Assembly: GCF_002024805.1 (NCBI RefSeq)
Contig: NZ_CP014337.1
Span: forward strand, 372,001-436,000
DNA length: 64,000 bases
Source of the DNA: Elizabethkingia bruuniana
GTDB lineage: Bacteria; Bacteroidota; Bacteroidia; Flavobacteriales; Weeksellaceae
Direction of reading: 5' to 3'
Shown here: one piece after another, positions 9,948 to 19,030 of the stretch
Position numbering within the stretch: the first letter of the stretch is position 1
Layout: the number at the start of each line of letters is the position of its first letter
Position numbers and translations under genes: made by a program
The notes under the pieces: generated by a model
The model's database searches: none
The model's input: the letters and a program-made list of their open reading frames with translations, nothing else
Told to the model about the DNA's origin: nothing

Positions 9948-10967
9948 TTATTTTGTGTTGGTTGATTGTTGAATATTTTTTTCCAGATTTTTAATCTGTT
10001 CTTGCTGCTTTTCTACTAGGTGGAATAATTCTTTGTTTTGTTTATTTTGCTCAATAGAATAAAGTGTCAGCTCTTCAATTTTTTGTAAAAGCTTAATCTG
10101 GAAATCACCAATGTTTACACCCTCTTTTTGCATTTCAGCAGCCGAGGCAATCTCCGGTAAGTGCTTCTTTTCCTTAATGTGTTTTTCTACGCTGGCTAGA
10201 TCGGGGAGTTGATAAGAATCTTCAAAAACAAAATCTGCTGTTGGAGTAGTGGTCACTTTAATTTCTTTGGCTTCGAGTTTGTTGGTAACAGCAACATTGC
10301 CATCTGCTGCAATATTTAGTGCTTGTACGGATTTACCGGAAGCATCTACAGTGGTAAATAAAATTTGATTCTCCAGTAGTCTTATATAAGAAGCACCTCT
10401 TGTATTATTGAATCTGGAAAAAGGAGTAACACTATTCCAGTGTTTAATATTATTTCCAATCCCTACACCATTGAAGGTAAGACCAGGTTCAGATGCCCAT
10501 AAGTTTAAATAAGCTGGTGCATCAGTACCATTGCCGGCTGAGTGCAATAGTAACGTTGTATCTCCATGTCCTCCATAAATATTGAGCTTTGCTTGTGGAG
10601 AAGAAGTTCCAATCCCCACATTTCCCAGTATATTTTGATCTCCTGAAAATTCATTGCTGCCTTTCGTGGCGAGTTCCTGCCAGTTATTCCAGACACCAGC
10701 GTCACCGTTTCTTGTTCTGAAAGAAATACGATTACCTCCATGAGGTGCATAATCAGCATTGATTTGTGCATCATAACGATTTGAAAGACCTCCGAAACTT
10801 ATTAATGCACCGCTAAATGGAGTGCCGGACGATTCATAGGCAAAAGTATATCCGTTACCAAAATTGTTGACTGATCCAGGATCTTTTATAAATGATGTTT
10901 GGGTTAAGCTTTGGGCAGACAGCCCAATAGAAGTAAATAGTGTGAGTAATAAAAATGTGTTTTTCAT
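9948..10967 (-). CDS. Fibre-like surface protein 3 (first gene of operon)
   Basis: 339 residues, signal peptide ending LSAQ. The N-terminal ~100 residues (FGNGYTFAYESSGTPFSG, SFRTRNGDAGVWNNWQELATKG) look like the pyocin-knob/tail-fibre type of repeat in which phage-like fibres present a receptor-binding region. One NVGIGTSSPQAKLNI motif follows, then the shared C-terminal tail and a coiled coil with a polar, Gln/Lys-rich end. It is preceded by the promoter-like element at 11193-11231, about 230 bp upstream. Role as an adhesin or fibre is inference. Confidence 0.75.
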   Translation of the reverse strand: MKNTFLLLTLFTSIGLSAQSLTQTSFIKDPGSVNNFGNGYTFAYESSGTPFSGALISFGGLSNRYDAQINADYAPHGGNRISFRTRNGDAGVWNNWQELATKGSNEFSGDQNILGNVGIGTSSPQAKLNIYGGHGDTTLLLHSAGNGTDAPAYLNLWASEPGLTFNGVGIGNNIKHWNSVTPFSRFNNTRGASYIRLLENQILFTTVDASGKSVQALNIAADGNVAVTNKLEAKEIKVTTTPTADFVFEDSYQLPDLASVEKHIKEKKHLPEIASAAEMQKEGVNIGDFQIKLLQKIEELTLYSIEQNKQNKELFHLVEKQQEQIKNLEKNIQQSTNTK

Positions 10968-11129
10968 AATATTTTAATTTTTAAAAGGTTAATAATTGTT
11001 TCATTTGTTTTCATCGTGTCTTACAGTGGTTTTGTGATGTAGTGTTTCATAGGCTTTAAGTTTATAAGGTTGACAGGTTTTAAGGTTAAATAGGGAAGAT
11101 GATGTGCTACTGGCTATCAGTTGTCTGTT

Positions 11130-11172
11130 GCCAGCAATCAACCATCAACCATCAACCATCAACCATCAACCA
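11130..11172. repeat. Heptanucleotide tandem repeat
   Basis: Five perfect ATCAACC copies (11137-11171), preceded by degenerate members of the same 7-bp family (TATCAGT, TGTCTGT, TGCCAGC). Same unit as the 3754-3821 array. It lies next to promoter-element copy 3, as the other array lies next to copy 1. Confidence 0.85.
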
Positions 11173-11192
11173 TGATCAGATAACCGACAAGG

Positions 11193-11231
11193 CAAATATC
11201 CTGGCTCGTGGCGTCAAAACTTGACGCATTA
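11193..11231 (-). promoter_or_regulatory. Conserved promoter-like element, copy 3
   Basis: The best-preserved copy. It has a perfect inverted repeat GCGTCAA-AAC-TTGACGC (11211-11227). On the minus strand this is followed by GATATTTG (11193-11200) as a -7 variant. It serves the three-gene fibre operon starting at 10967. The gap 10968-11382 otherwise holds only the heptad repeats and the plus-strand promoter of the AraC gene. Confidence 0.65.
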
Positions 11232-11356
11232 TATTTTAGTTTGGATTTTTTTAATGGAATGATAGTTTTTTTACTGTTTTTGGGTGCTGTATAGTCCCCG
11301 AGATTTATTTCTTGTAGATTTAATAAACAGTTAAAAAGAGCTACAATGAAAATATA

Positions 11357-11364
11357 TAACTTTG
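11357..11364 (+). promoter_or_regulatory. -7 box TAACTTTG for the AraC regulator
   Basis: Exact TAnnTTTG match 19 bp before the ATG at 11383, giving a short leader. It lies inside the overlapping upstream reading frame that begins at 11346, which argues against that frame being a gene. No good -33 TTG is seen. Confidence 0.5.
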
Positions 11365-11382
11365 ACCAAACGTTAGCCAGCC

Positions 11383-12444
11383 ATGTTATATATTATAATG
11401 GTAGTAATGCTTCAGGCACTGATCACGCTTGCATTATTAATGTGTTTAATAAAAAACAGAAAATCTCTGCTCAATATGCTGTTGCTCTATATTCTGGTAG
11501 TAGTGCTGGATATGGGATACGAATATTTTATTATTCAGAGGTTCGGGTACGAATGGGTGATGTATGAAATTCCGGGTAGCCTGCGCGTTTTTAAAGGGCT
11601 GATTTTTCTTTATGCCACAGCATACCTTATTAACGCCCGCTGGCGGGACAAACTGAAATATCTTATACCGCCCTTGTCTTTGGTTGTGGTGCACCATACA
11701 GTAGTGGTATCGGCAAAATTACTCGGTCTTTCGTGGGCAGATGCTGCAATAGCCTCTTACAAAGCCTATTTTATTTACTATACTTATTACTGGATTCTAT
11801 GTCTTGCTTTGTCTATTTTTCTTTTAATAAAACATCGGAAAACTGTTAGTCATGCTATAGCCAACAACTTCAGATATCTTTTGTGCTATATCCTTGCCAG
11901 CATTCTCATTTTATATGCCATCTCTTATTCTTCATCCGACAGAATACAATATCAGAAGGTTTATATCCTAATGTTTCTTATTCAGTTCGGGTGGATATTG
12001 TACGTTTATATTTTAACGTACAAGTTCAGGCTGAAAGAAGAACGCGAAATTATTCAGCAATCTTTAGAGTCTAAGGAGACGTACCAGTATAAAGACCTTT
12101 CAAAAATAGATTTCGATTCATTACAGAAAGCCATAGAGTATTTTTATAAAGAAACTAACGTTTATCTTGATGAAGAATTTACGCTGAGTCAGCTGGCAGA
12201 TCATCTCGAAATTAGTAAATCAGATCTTAGTATAACTTTTAATAAGTATCTGAATTCTAACTTTCATGAGTATACCAACAGAAACCGCATTATGCATTTT
12301 AAACAGATCCTGACACAGGATCCTTCAGCCAATGTTACCGATCTTGCTTTTCAGTGTGGTTTCAAATCTAAATCCACTTTTTACAAATATTTTAAGAGAG
12401 AATTTAACTGCCTTCCTTCAGAGTATCTGCCTAGTTTACAATAA
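11383..12444 (+). CDS. AraC-family regulator with N-terminal membrane domain
   Basis: 353 residues. The first ~230 are six or seven hydrophobic helices. A short linker is followed by a C-terminal AraC helix-turn-helix pair (about 255-350: FTLSQLADHLEISKSDLSI, then VTDLAFQCGFKSKSTFYKYF, PSEYL). The form is common in Chryseobacterium relatives and implies a membrane-bound sensor-regulator. The start at 11383 is chosen because the -7 box sits just before it; Met7 or Met10 are also possible. It precedes the TonB receptor/PI-PLC operon in the same orientation by 126 bp and is the obvious candidate regulator of it, by position only. Confidence 0.85.
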   Translation: MLYIIMVVMLQALITLALLMCLIKNRKSLLNMLLLYILVVVLDMGYEYFIIQRFGYEWVMYEIPGSLRVFKGLIFLYATAYLINARWRDKLKYLIPPLSLVVVHHTVVVSAKLLGLSWADAAIASYKAYFIYYTYYWILCLALSIFLLIKHRKTVSHAIANNFRYLLCYILASILILYAISYSSSDRIQYQKVYILMFLIQFGWILYVYILTYKFRLKEEREIIQQSLESKETYQYKDLSKIDFDSLQKAIEYFYKETNVYLDEEFTLSQLADHLEISKSDLSITFNKYLNSNFHEYTNRNRIMHFKQILTQDPSANVTDLAFQCGFKSKSTFYKYFKREFNCLPSEYLPSLQ

Positions 12445-12570
12445 TTTAATATTTGTAATTAGCTGATATTCAATAGGTTTATTTTAAGGTTTCTGAATTT
12501 TAGTTGTATAAAATTTTAATGAACTAAAACTTTTTTGGGGACAGACATCTTTGTGCAAAATTTTACGAAG

Positions 12571-15411
12571 ATGACACGAAAAAGACTTTTGATAACGAAA
12601 GCTGCATTTTTCTTTTTAGGTTCCTTTGCTTTTGCTCAGACCTCCGTCAGCGGAACTGTAACAGATAATGAAGGTAACCTTCCCAATGCTTTGGTATATA
12701 TAGAAAACAGGCAGGAGCGTATAACCTCTAATATAGATGGTTCCTTTATTCTGAATAATATTCCGGACGGATCTTACAAACTGATTATAGAATATAAAGG
12801 CTATGACAATCTTTCCGTTCCTTTTACAATTTCGGGAACCACTCCGGTAAGTTTAGGACTGATTAAGTTAGGCGGTACAAAAGTTAAAGAGAATAATATC
12901 CAAGGAGTTGTTGTTACAAGCGTATACAAAGCTTCTCAGGCCAGAGCTATTACCATGAAAAAGAACTCCAATACAATCACAGAAGTTCTTTCTGCAGATG
13001 CTATTGGAAAATTGCCGGACCGTAATGCTGCAGATGCTGTACAACGGATGCAGGGTGTATCTATTGAACGGGATATGGGAGAGGGACGTTTTGTTGCTGT
13101 AAGAGGAACACCTATACAATGGACAGCTTCTACACTCAATGGAAACAGAATGCCAAGTGCCAGTGGTGACAATGCTAATCGTGGAATACAAATGGATATT
13201 TTCCCATCGGAGCTAATTCAGAATGTACGTTTGTCCAAAGCACTTACGCCAGATCTTGATGGTGATGCTATCGGAGGACATGTAGATTTTATTACCAAAA
13301 CATCACCTAATAAAGAAGTTTTAGCAGTAAGTGCTGCCAGTGGATATGTTAATATGGCTAAATCCCCGACTTATAATGCCTCTGTGGTCTATGGAAATAA
13401 GATTACCAATAAACTGAAATTTATTACTTCTGCTGTAATCTGGGAACGCTCCACTGCTATAGACCAAATGCGGAATATCTTCAATTACGGACTTGCTGAT
13501 AAAACCGCTTCTTATTCTGTTAATCAGTTACAACTTCGGGATTATCTGGCCAACAGAAGAACACTAGGTTTTAATATGGGAATGGACTATGAGATCAACA
13601 GCCGGAATAAATTGTATGTAAGAGGCTTGTATAGCCAGTATAAAGACGGGCAGTCTGTACGGGAAACTTATTTCAATTTTGATAATAAAAATGTAACACT
13701 TCAGGCCAGACATGCAGATTACCTTACGGATCTGTATTCTATGGAATTAGGCGGGAGTCATCAGGCTGGTCAGCGTATGGAAATTACCTGGTCGTTATCA
13801 AAAGCACGCTCAGAGTTCAGGTTCGACTCGCCGAAGAATCTCGAGAAATCGGAGCGGGGATATCCTATTGTTAATTTTATTCAGCCAATGACGTACGGAA
13901 ATCTATCTGCAGATGGCAGGAAATATATGGCAATGGATGCTCCGGACGGCATTGGAGATACAGGTGATTATACATTGCCACATCAGCAAAAGCCAATTGC
14001 TGCAGATCAGTTGAGGTTAAATCAGGTAATTCTTAGTCAGAATCATAACAGTGAAACAGATTTAAGAGGACAGGCAGATGTAAAGTATAAGGTATCGGAT
14101 AATTTTGAATTAAAGTTCGGAACAAAATATGCAAATAAAGAAAAAGTAGTAGATGCCAGTGTATTGGTATGGATGCCCAAATCTTCATTAGGAATTCCGG
14201 GTAGCCCTGTTACTTATATGAATCAATTGGAGCGCGAAGGATTTCCATACAAAGGAGGTTTTATGAATCCTCTGGGAAATCCGTATAACGCCGTTATTAT
14301 CGATCAGATTACCAATGGACAAATCGATAGTATGTACGATGCTGCAACACAAAACCGCTTGGGGCTGATGCAGGTGAGCAAAAAAGACAGCAACTCCAAT
14401 TTGACAAGTTCTTACCGTGGTACAGAAAATGTATGGGGCACTTATATTATGGGAACCTGGAAAATTACTGACAATTTTCAGTTGTTGGGAGGAATTAGAA
14501 ATGAATATAATGATATTACATTCTGGGGAAAGAAAGTCGTTGCAGATAAAGCGGAGGATATAAAAGATAGTAAAACTTATAATGTAGTCCTTCCGATGGT
14601 CAATGTAAAATGGAATCTTAGCAAAGATCGCATTCTCCGGGCAGCTTATACCCGTTCGTTTGCAAGACCGGACTTCAATGATCTTAATCCGGGAACTATT
14701 ATTAATGATATCACCAATACAGTCAATCAGGGAAACACCAAACTGGAGCCTACATTTTCAAACAATTTTGATTTGATGTTTGAAAACTACTTTGGCAAAC
14801 TGGATCTTGTTACAGCAGGTGTTTTTTATAAAGATATTACCAATCTTATTTACAAAGATCAGTCTATTGTGGATATCGGCGGGAGACCATATACATTTAC
14901 TTCTCCCAAAAACCTGGAAGGAGCCAGTCTTTTTGGATTTGAAGCAGGAATATCCAAACGCTTTGAAGGCCTTCCCGGATTTTTAAAGAACCTCGGCTTT
15001 GAAGGAAATTATACCTATATCACATCCAAAATGAAGATGCCTGTATATGAAAACGGAAAACAGACGGGCACTGTGACAGCCACTATTCCTAATCAGGCAA
15101 AGCATATATTCAATGCAATATTATTTTACGAAACCAGCAAATTCATGCTTCGCCTCGCGGGAAATTATAAAGGAAACTACGTGAGCGAAGTAAGAGCTGC
15201 AGCTGGCCCGGATCATTACCAATATTTTGATAAAAACTTTACTGTAGATGCTTCTGCCTCGTACAGCATTAATAAAAATATTCGCCTGTTTGTAGAGCTT
15301 AATAATATCTTCAACGAACCCAACCGCTATTATATGGGAGTAAAGAGCCGTGTTGAAAACATCTCTTACTCAGGAATCAGAGGACAGATGGGGATCAATT
15401 TCAATTTTTAG
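12571..15411 (+). CDS. TonB-dependent outer-membrane receptor
   Basis: 946 residues from the ATG at 12571, where a clean signal peptide begins (MTRKRLLITKAAFF..., cleavage after FAFAQ). An earlier in-frame start would put a poor leader in front. Domains: carboxypeptidase-regulatory-like fold (about 25-100), plug (about 125-235, with LSADAIGKLPDRNAADAVQR and an RGTPIQWT segment), then a beta-barrel ending in NFNF with terminal Phe. The LPDRNAADAVQRMQGVSIERD plug is the style of the TIGR01782-like receptor group. It is 20 bp upstream of the PI-PLC gene, so they are probably co-transcribed; a released headgroup could be its substrate, which is inference. Confidence 0.88.
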   Translation: MTRKRLLITKAAFFFLGSFAFAQTSVSGTVTDNEGNLPNALVYIENRQERITSNIDGSFILNNIPDGSYKLIIEYKGYDNLSVPFTISGTTPVSLGLIKLGGTKVKENNIQGVVVTSVYKASQARAITMKKNSNTITEVLSADAIGKLPDRNAADAVQRMQGVSIERDMGEGRFVAVRGTPIQWTASTLNGNRMPSASGDNANRGIQMDIFPSELIQNVRLSKALTPDLDGDAIGGHVDFITKTSPNKEVLAVSAASGYVNMAKSPTYNASVVYGNKITNKLKFITSAVIWERSTAIDQMRNIFNYGLADKTASYSVNQLQLRDYLANRRTLGFNMGMDYEINSRNKLYVRGLYSQYKDGQSVRETYFNFDNKNVTLQARHADYLTDLYSMELGGSHQAGQRMEITWSLSKARSEFRFDSPKNLEKSERGYPIVNFIQPMTYGNLSADGRKYMAMDAPDGIGDTGDYTLPHQQKPIAADQLRLNQVILSQNHNSETDLRGQADVKYKVSDNFELKFGTKYANKEKVVDASVLVWMPKSSLGIPGSPVTYMNQLEREGFPYKGGFMNPLGNPYNAVIIDQITNGQIDSMYDAATQNRLGLMQVSKKDSNSNLTSSYRGTENVWGTYIMGTWKITDNFQLLGGIRNEYNDITFWGKKVVADKAEDIKDSKTYNVVLPMVNVKWNLSKDRILRAAYTRSFARPDFNDLNPGTIINDITNTVNQGNTKLEPTFSNNFDLMFENYFGKLDLVTAGVFYKDITNLIYKDQSIVDIGGRPYTFTSPKNLEGASLFGFEAGISKRFEGLPGFLKNLGFEGNYTYITSKMKMPVYENGKQTGTVTATIPNQAKHIFNAILFYETSKFMLRLAGNYKGNYVSEVRAAAGPDHYQYFDKNFTVDASASYSINKNIRLFVELNNIFNEPNRYYMGVKSRVENISYSGIRGQMGINFNF

Positions 15412-15431
15412 TCAGAAACAATTTTATTTAT

Positions 15432-16613
15432 ATGAAAAAGTATATATATACCGCTGCATTTTGTATGGCAGCGCTAATGCAGGCACAGGACAAATGCCAA
15501 AACCTTAAGATTAATCAGATACAGGTTGTCGGGACGCATAATTCGTATGCGCAACCAGCAGATCCTAAAGTATTGGATATGGCATCACCAATTATTAGTG
15601 GACTGATGCAGAAGTTTGGCAGCAGTATGTCTGAAGAACAAAAAGCGAAGTTCAAAGAATACCATCCATATGATTTCAATATAAAAGAAGGACTTAATTA
15701 TAACCATCCGGATTTTACAGAGCAGCTGAATGCTAATCTGCGAGGTTTGGAGCTTGATGTATACTATGATCCGGATGGTGGCAGATTCAGTACTCCGGCT
15801 ACTTATCAGATATTAAAAGAAAAAGGCATTACTAATTTGGCGCCTCATAATACAAAAGGATTGGATCAGCCAGGATTCAAAGTTTTGCATATGGCTGATA
15901 TCGACTTCAGATCACATTATCCGACCCTGAAAGATGCACTTGTAGCACTGCGCAGCTGGTCCGATGCTCATTCCGGGCATACACCTGTTTTTATTATGGT
16001 AGAAGCCAAGGATTCAGGATTCCCAATTTTTCCTAACAGTACCAAGGTTTTGCCTTTCGATAAGAAAGCCTATGACGATCTGGATAAAGAAATCCTGCAG
16101 TATCTGGGCAAAGAGAAGATTATTACCCCTGCAAGTGTTCAGGGTAAATATGCAAGCCTGAAAGAAGCTGTAACCCACAACAACTGGCCAAAACTAAGTG
16201 ACAGCAAGGGTAAGTTTATTTTTATGTTGTTGCCCGGAAGTGCAGGGACACTTTCGTCTAAGAATAATCCATACCTGATAAACGGAACTCTTCAGAATCG
16301 CATTATGTTCCTGAATAGTGAACCGGATGATGATTTTGCGGCTTTCATACTGCTGGATAATGCTATTGTAAGACAAAAAGAAATTCAGGAAATGGTTAAA
16401 AAAGGTTTTATGGTAAGAACAAGATCTGATATAGAAACCTATGAAGCCAAAATGAATGATTTTACACGTTCCAAAGCTGCTTTTAGCAGCGGTGCACAGG
16501 TTATATCTACCGATTTTTTCCATCCAGGAAATACATATGGAACCTCCTATTTTGTACAGCCGCCAAAAGGAGCAGGGTATATTAACAATCCGATTAATTC
16601 TTCATGCAGATAG
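15432..16613 (+). CDS. Ca2+-dependent phosphoinositide-specific phospholipase C
   Basis: 393 residues with signal peptide (ends LMQAQ). Motifs of the calcium-dependent PI-PLC family: VGTHNSYAQ with the catalytic-type His36, LRGLELDVYYDPDGG with acidic metal ligands, and a second His in LHMADIDFRSHYPTLKDAL, followed by VFIMVEAKD. Predicted to be exported and to cleave phosphatidylinositol-type lipids into diacylglycerol and inositol phosphate. It follows the TonB receptor by 20 bp and is followed by a strong terminator. The next gene is a sphingomyelinase, so the locus attacks two eukaryotic-type lipids. Confidence 0.85.
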   Translation: MKKYIYTAAFCMAALMQAQDKCQNLKINQIQVVGTHNSYAQPADPKVLDMASPIISGLMQKFGSSMSEEQKAKFKEYHPYDFNIKEGLNYNHPDFTEQLNANLRGLELDVYYDPDGGRFSTPATYQILKEKGITNLAPHNTKGLDQPGFKVLHMADIDFRSHYPTLKDALVALRSWSDAHSGHTPVFIMVEAKDSGFPIFPNSTKVLPFDKKAYDDLDKEILQYLGKEKIITPASVQGKYASLKEAVTHNNWPKLSDSKGKFIFMLLPGSAGTLSSKNNPYLINGTLQNRIMFLNSEPDDDFAAFILLDNAIVRQKEIQEMVKKGFMVRTRSDIETYEAKMNDFTRSKAAFSSGAQVISTDFFHPGNTYGTSYFVQPPKGAGYINNPINSSCR

Positions 16614-16634
16614 ATTATTGATTCAGATTTCCCA

Positions 16635-16667
16635 AACCAGCAGCTTTATATAGCTGCTGGTTTTATA
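16635..16667 (+). terminator. Rho-independent terminator
   Basis: Perfect 11-bp stem AACCAGCAGCT / AGCTGCTGGTT with a 6-nt loop, followed by TTTAT. Ends the receptor/PI-PLC unit. Confidence 0.9.
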
Positions 16668-16750
16668 ATATGGATCTATGTGACTTTGGGTAATGCTATG
16701 CTAATGTTAAGCCTGTATGAAGAAATAATTAAATATGTAGTGGTAAACTA

Positions 16751-16778
16751 TTGCAGATCAGTATTCTAATTATTTTTG
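16751..16778 (+). promoter_or_regulatory. Promoter of the sphingomyelinase gene
   Basis: TTG (16751-16753), 17 bp, TATTTTTG (16771-16778), matching the Bacteroidetes consensus. The leader is about 45 nt. It shows the sphingomyelinase is transcribed separately from the PI-PLC unit. Confidence 0.65.
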
Positions 16779-16830
16779 CGGCAAAGTTTTTTGAAAAAAC
16801 TTATACACCAATCACAATTAATATTATAAT

Positions 16831-18417
16831 ATGAATTATCTCAATCGCAAACCTTATTGGTTTTTGTTATTACTAACTGTTCTGTTTTTTGTTTCCTGCA
16901 GACAGGAACAAACTTTGCTCAGGGATCATGATGCTGAAGCTAAAAACACTCAGAAATTCAATGAATTTTCCCGACTTGGAGGAAGTCAGATTAAAGTACT
17001 CAGCTATAATACCTTTTTATTAAGAGATATTGCAGTCGCCTCTACAACTCAATGGTCACAGAATGCAAGAGCCGAAAAACTCGGTGATGCTGACTTTATT
17101 AAAAACTATGATGTCCTGCTATTGCAGGAGTGTTTTGACAATACAGCCTGTACAAGTCTGCGTAAAAAGCTGTCAAACAGCTACCCTTATCTTACACCGG
17201 TTTTAGGACAGACTAAACAAGGATGGAATAATACGCTTGGTGACTGGCGCGAGATTATATCCGGCGGATTTGAAAACGGAGGGGTTATGATTGCCAGCAA
17301 ATACCCTATTGAATATTTGGATCAGTATATCTTCCCTAAAGGATGTGACGCTGATGGATTGGCGCTGAAAGGTTTTGTATATGTCCGTATACTGAAAGAT
17401 AATAAGCCTGTACATTTTATTGCGACCCACCTGCAGTCTACACAGCCGGGATGTAAAGGAAGCGAAGTACAAATCCGGGAAAATCAGCTAAAAGCCATAA
17501 AAACCTATGTGGATAATCTAAAAATTCCAAAGGATGAGATGTTAATCTATGGTGGGGATTTTAATATTATCAAGGATACATCTGAATACCCGAAAATGTT
17601 GAGCCTGTTGAATGTCTCTGCGCCAGTTTATAAAGGACTTCCATCTACCTGGGATACAAAGACCAATACTATGGCAGCTTACCATTATCCATATCCGGCG
17701 AATAAGCAGGAATATCTCGATTATATTTTTGTATCTAATGATCATTTACTTCCGCCTGTATGGCAAAATGTTGTTTTTGATCCTGTAAGCTCTAATCTTA
17801 TGAGTTATACCAATCTTACTCAGGACAAATACTACTGGACAGATTATTCCGATCACTATCCGGTGGAAGGAAATATTTATTCGGATGAGGTAACTCCTAA
17901 AAGCAGCCTAAAGTTCAGGAAGTATGATAAGGTATCGCTAAAGTCTGTGAAAACCGGTAAATATATCTCAACAAACTTATCAAAAACAGATGATTGGTTA
18001 AAGGTTTCGGCAACTGTACCGGATGAGAATACCTGGTTTAATCTGGTGAATACTGATGGTGGTAATTATTTTGATCTGAAGGCAGGAAAAGTACGCGTAG
18101 AAACCAGTGAGCGTATTAATAATTTCTGGTATTGGGAACTTCTGAACGGCGGTGCCTATTACTATTTTCCAAAGTTTGGGAAATCGCTTAAAAATCTGGA
18201 ACTGGTACTGATTAAAAAGAAAAACGGAAATACTTCAGCTAGTATTGAAGACGGCGATATTGTGGCTTTCAGAGATTATACATCAGCAGGAAATGCTTAT
18301 TATCTTCAGGCATATAATAAAAGTGGAACAGACTGGCTTTACCTGAATGGTACTTCTGCGGGAAATTCAGAGCAATTTGAAATTAAGTTCAATAACACTA
18401 ATCCGGTTAGCTGGTAA
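16831..18417 (+). CDS. sph: Sphingomyelinase C (lipoprotein, EEP fold) with beta-trefoil-like tail
   Basis: 528 residues with a lipobox ending VSC (Cys23). Residues 52-350 are an endonuclease/exonuclease/phosphatase fold of the neutral sphingomyelinase type: LSYNTF (58-62), LLLQECFD with metal-ligand Glu100, ATHLQST (His200), GGDFN (Asp243, Asn245) and YSDHYP with catalytic Asp341-His342. Expected reaction: sphingomyelin to ceramide plus phosphocholine, on the cell surface or released. Residues ~360-525 form an extra domain with VSLKSVKTGKYIST and repeated W/Y turns, resembling fascin/ricin-type beta-trefoils; this is a binding-domain guess. Known bacterial relatives are haemolysins, so a host-damage or nutrient role is plausible. 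Confidence 0.88.
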   Translation: MNYLNRKPYWFLLLLTVLFFVSCRQEQTLLRDHDAEAKNTQKFNEFSRLGGSQIKVLSYNTFLLRDIAVASTTQWSQNARAEKLGDADFIKNYDVLLLQECFDNTACTSLRKKLSNSYPYLTPVLGQTKQGWNNTLGDWREIISGGFENGGVMIASKYPIEYLDQYIFPKGCDADGLALKGFVYVRILKDNKPVHFIATHLQSTQPGCKGSEVQIRENQLKAIKTYVDNLKIPKDEMLIYGGDFNIIKDTSEYPKMLSLLNVSAPVYKGLPSTWDTKTNTMAAYHYPYPANKQEYLDYIFVSNDHLLPPVWQNVVFDPVSSNLMSYTNLTQDKYYWTDYSDHYPVEGNIYSDEVTPKSSLKFRKYDKVSLKSVKTGKYISTNLSKTDDWLKVSATVPDENTWFNLVNTDGGNYFDLKAGKVRVETSERINNFWYWELLNGGAYYYFPKFGKSLKNLELVLIKKKNGNTSASIEDGDIVAFRDYTSAGNAYYLQAYNKSGTDWLYLNGTSAGNSEQFEIKFNNTNPVSW

Positions 18418-18451
18418 GGCACTCGAAACAGTGTGAGAAATAAGAAATCAG

Positions 18452-18485
18452 CCAGCAATCTCCAGAGGTTGCTGGTTTTATTATA
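18452..18485. terminator. Terminator between convergent genes
   Basis: Stem CCAGCAA / TTGCTGG with a 10-nt loop, followed by TTTTATTAT. It sits between the sphingomyelinase and the minus-strand lipoprotein gene. Confidence 0.8.
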
Positions 18486-18492
18486 GGGTAGT

Positions 18493-18990
18493 TTATTCTC
18501 TTATAAATACAAGGTAAGCACTAGCTCGTTCTTTTGTAATTTTATGATTCACTGCTCTTAGTAATGAATTTTGCATAACCATCTTTTTATCATTAAATGT
18601 GCGTACGTAATAAGATGTATTCAGAGAATCAAGAGTTATAAATTTATATGTTCCGATAGTCATATGTGTCCAGGCTATACTTTGGCCTTTAGCATTGAAA
18701 ATGCCAAGTTCATTAATAACAATATTTTCATTGATGCTGATTCTCTTTTCTGTATTCTTTGTGTCATTCATAAAATGGATATGTGAAAATTTCCATTTAC
18801 CAAAGACTTTTTGCTGATTTTCCTTTCCTAGCCTCCTTCCTGTATGGAAGCCTACATATTGTATTTTTTTAATTTTTGAGGTATTCGTTGTTATTTCTTT
18901 TCTTTTACATTGAATTATTAATATCAGTAACAGAAATGAGAATATAATCCTGGTTTTGTTGCTGTATTGCATTAACAATGATATTTTCAT
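18493..18990 (-). CDS. Hypothetical small lipoprotein
   Basis: 165 residues from the first ATG; the second Met (residue 7) gives a more usual leader. The hydrophobic stretch ends LIIQC, a plausible lipobox. The rest is mixed polar (GKWKFSHIHFMND, SIAWTHMTIGTYKF, SYYVRTFNDKKMVM) and looks like a small beta-rich domain. I do not recognise the family. It is convergent with the sphingomyelinase and isolated on its strand. Confidence 0.6.
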   Translation of the reverse strand: MKISLLMQYSNKTRIIFSFLLLILIIQCKRKEITTNTSKIKKIQYVGFHTGRRLGKENQQKVFGKWKFSHIHFMNDTKNTEKRISINENIVINELGIFNAKGQSIAWTHMTIGTYKFITLDSLNTSYYVRTFNDKKMVMQNSLLRAVNHKITKERASAYLVFIRE

Positions 18991-19030
18991 TGGAGGTTAT
19001 TATTTTTTATTGGTGATTAAAATGAGTAGT

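Noticed and set aside
11346..11567. A 73-codon frame upstream of the AraC regulator
   Set aside because: It overlaps the AraC gene in another frame and contains that gene's -7 box near its start; no domain.
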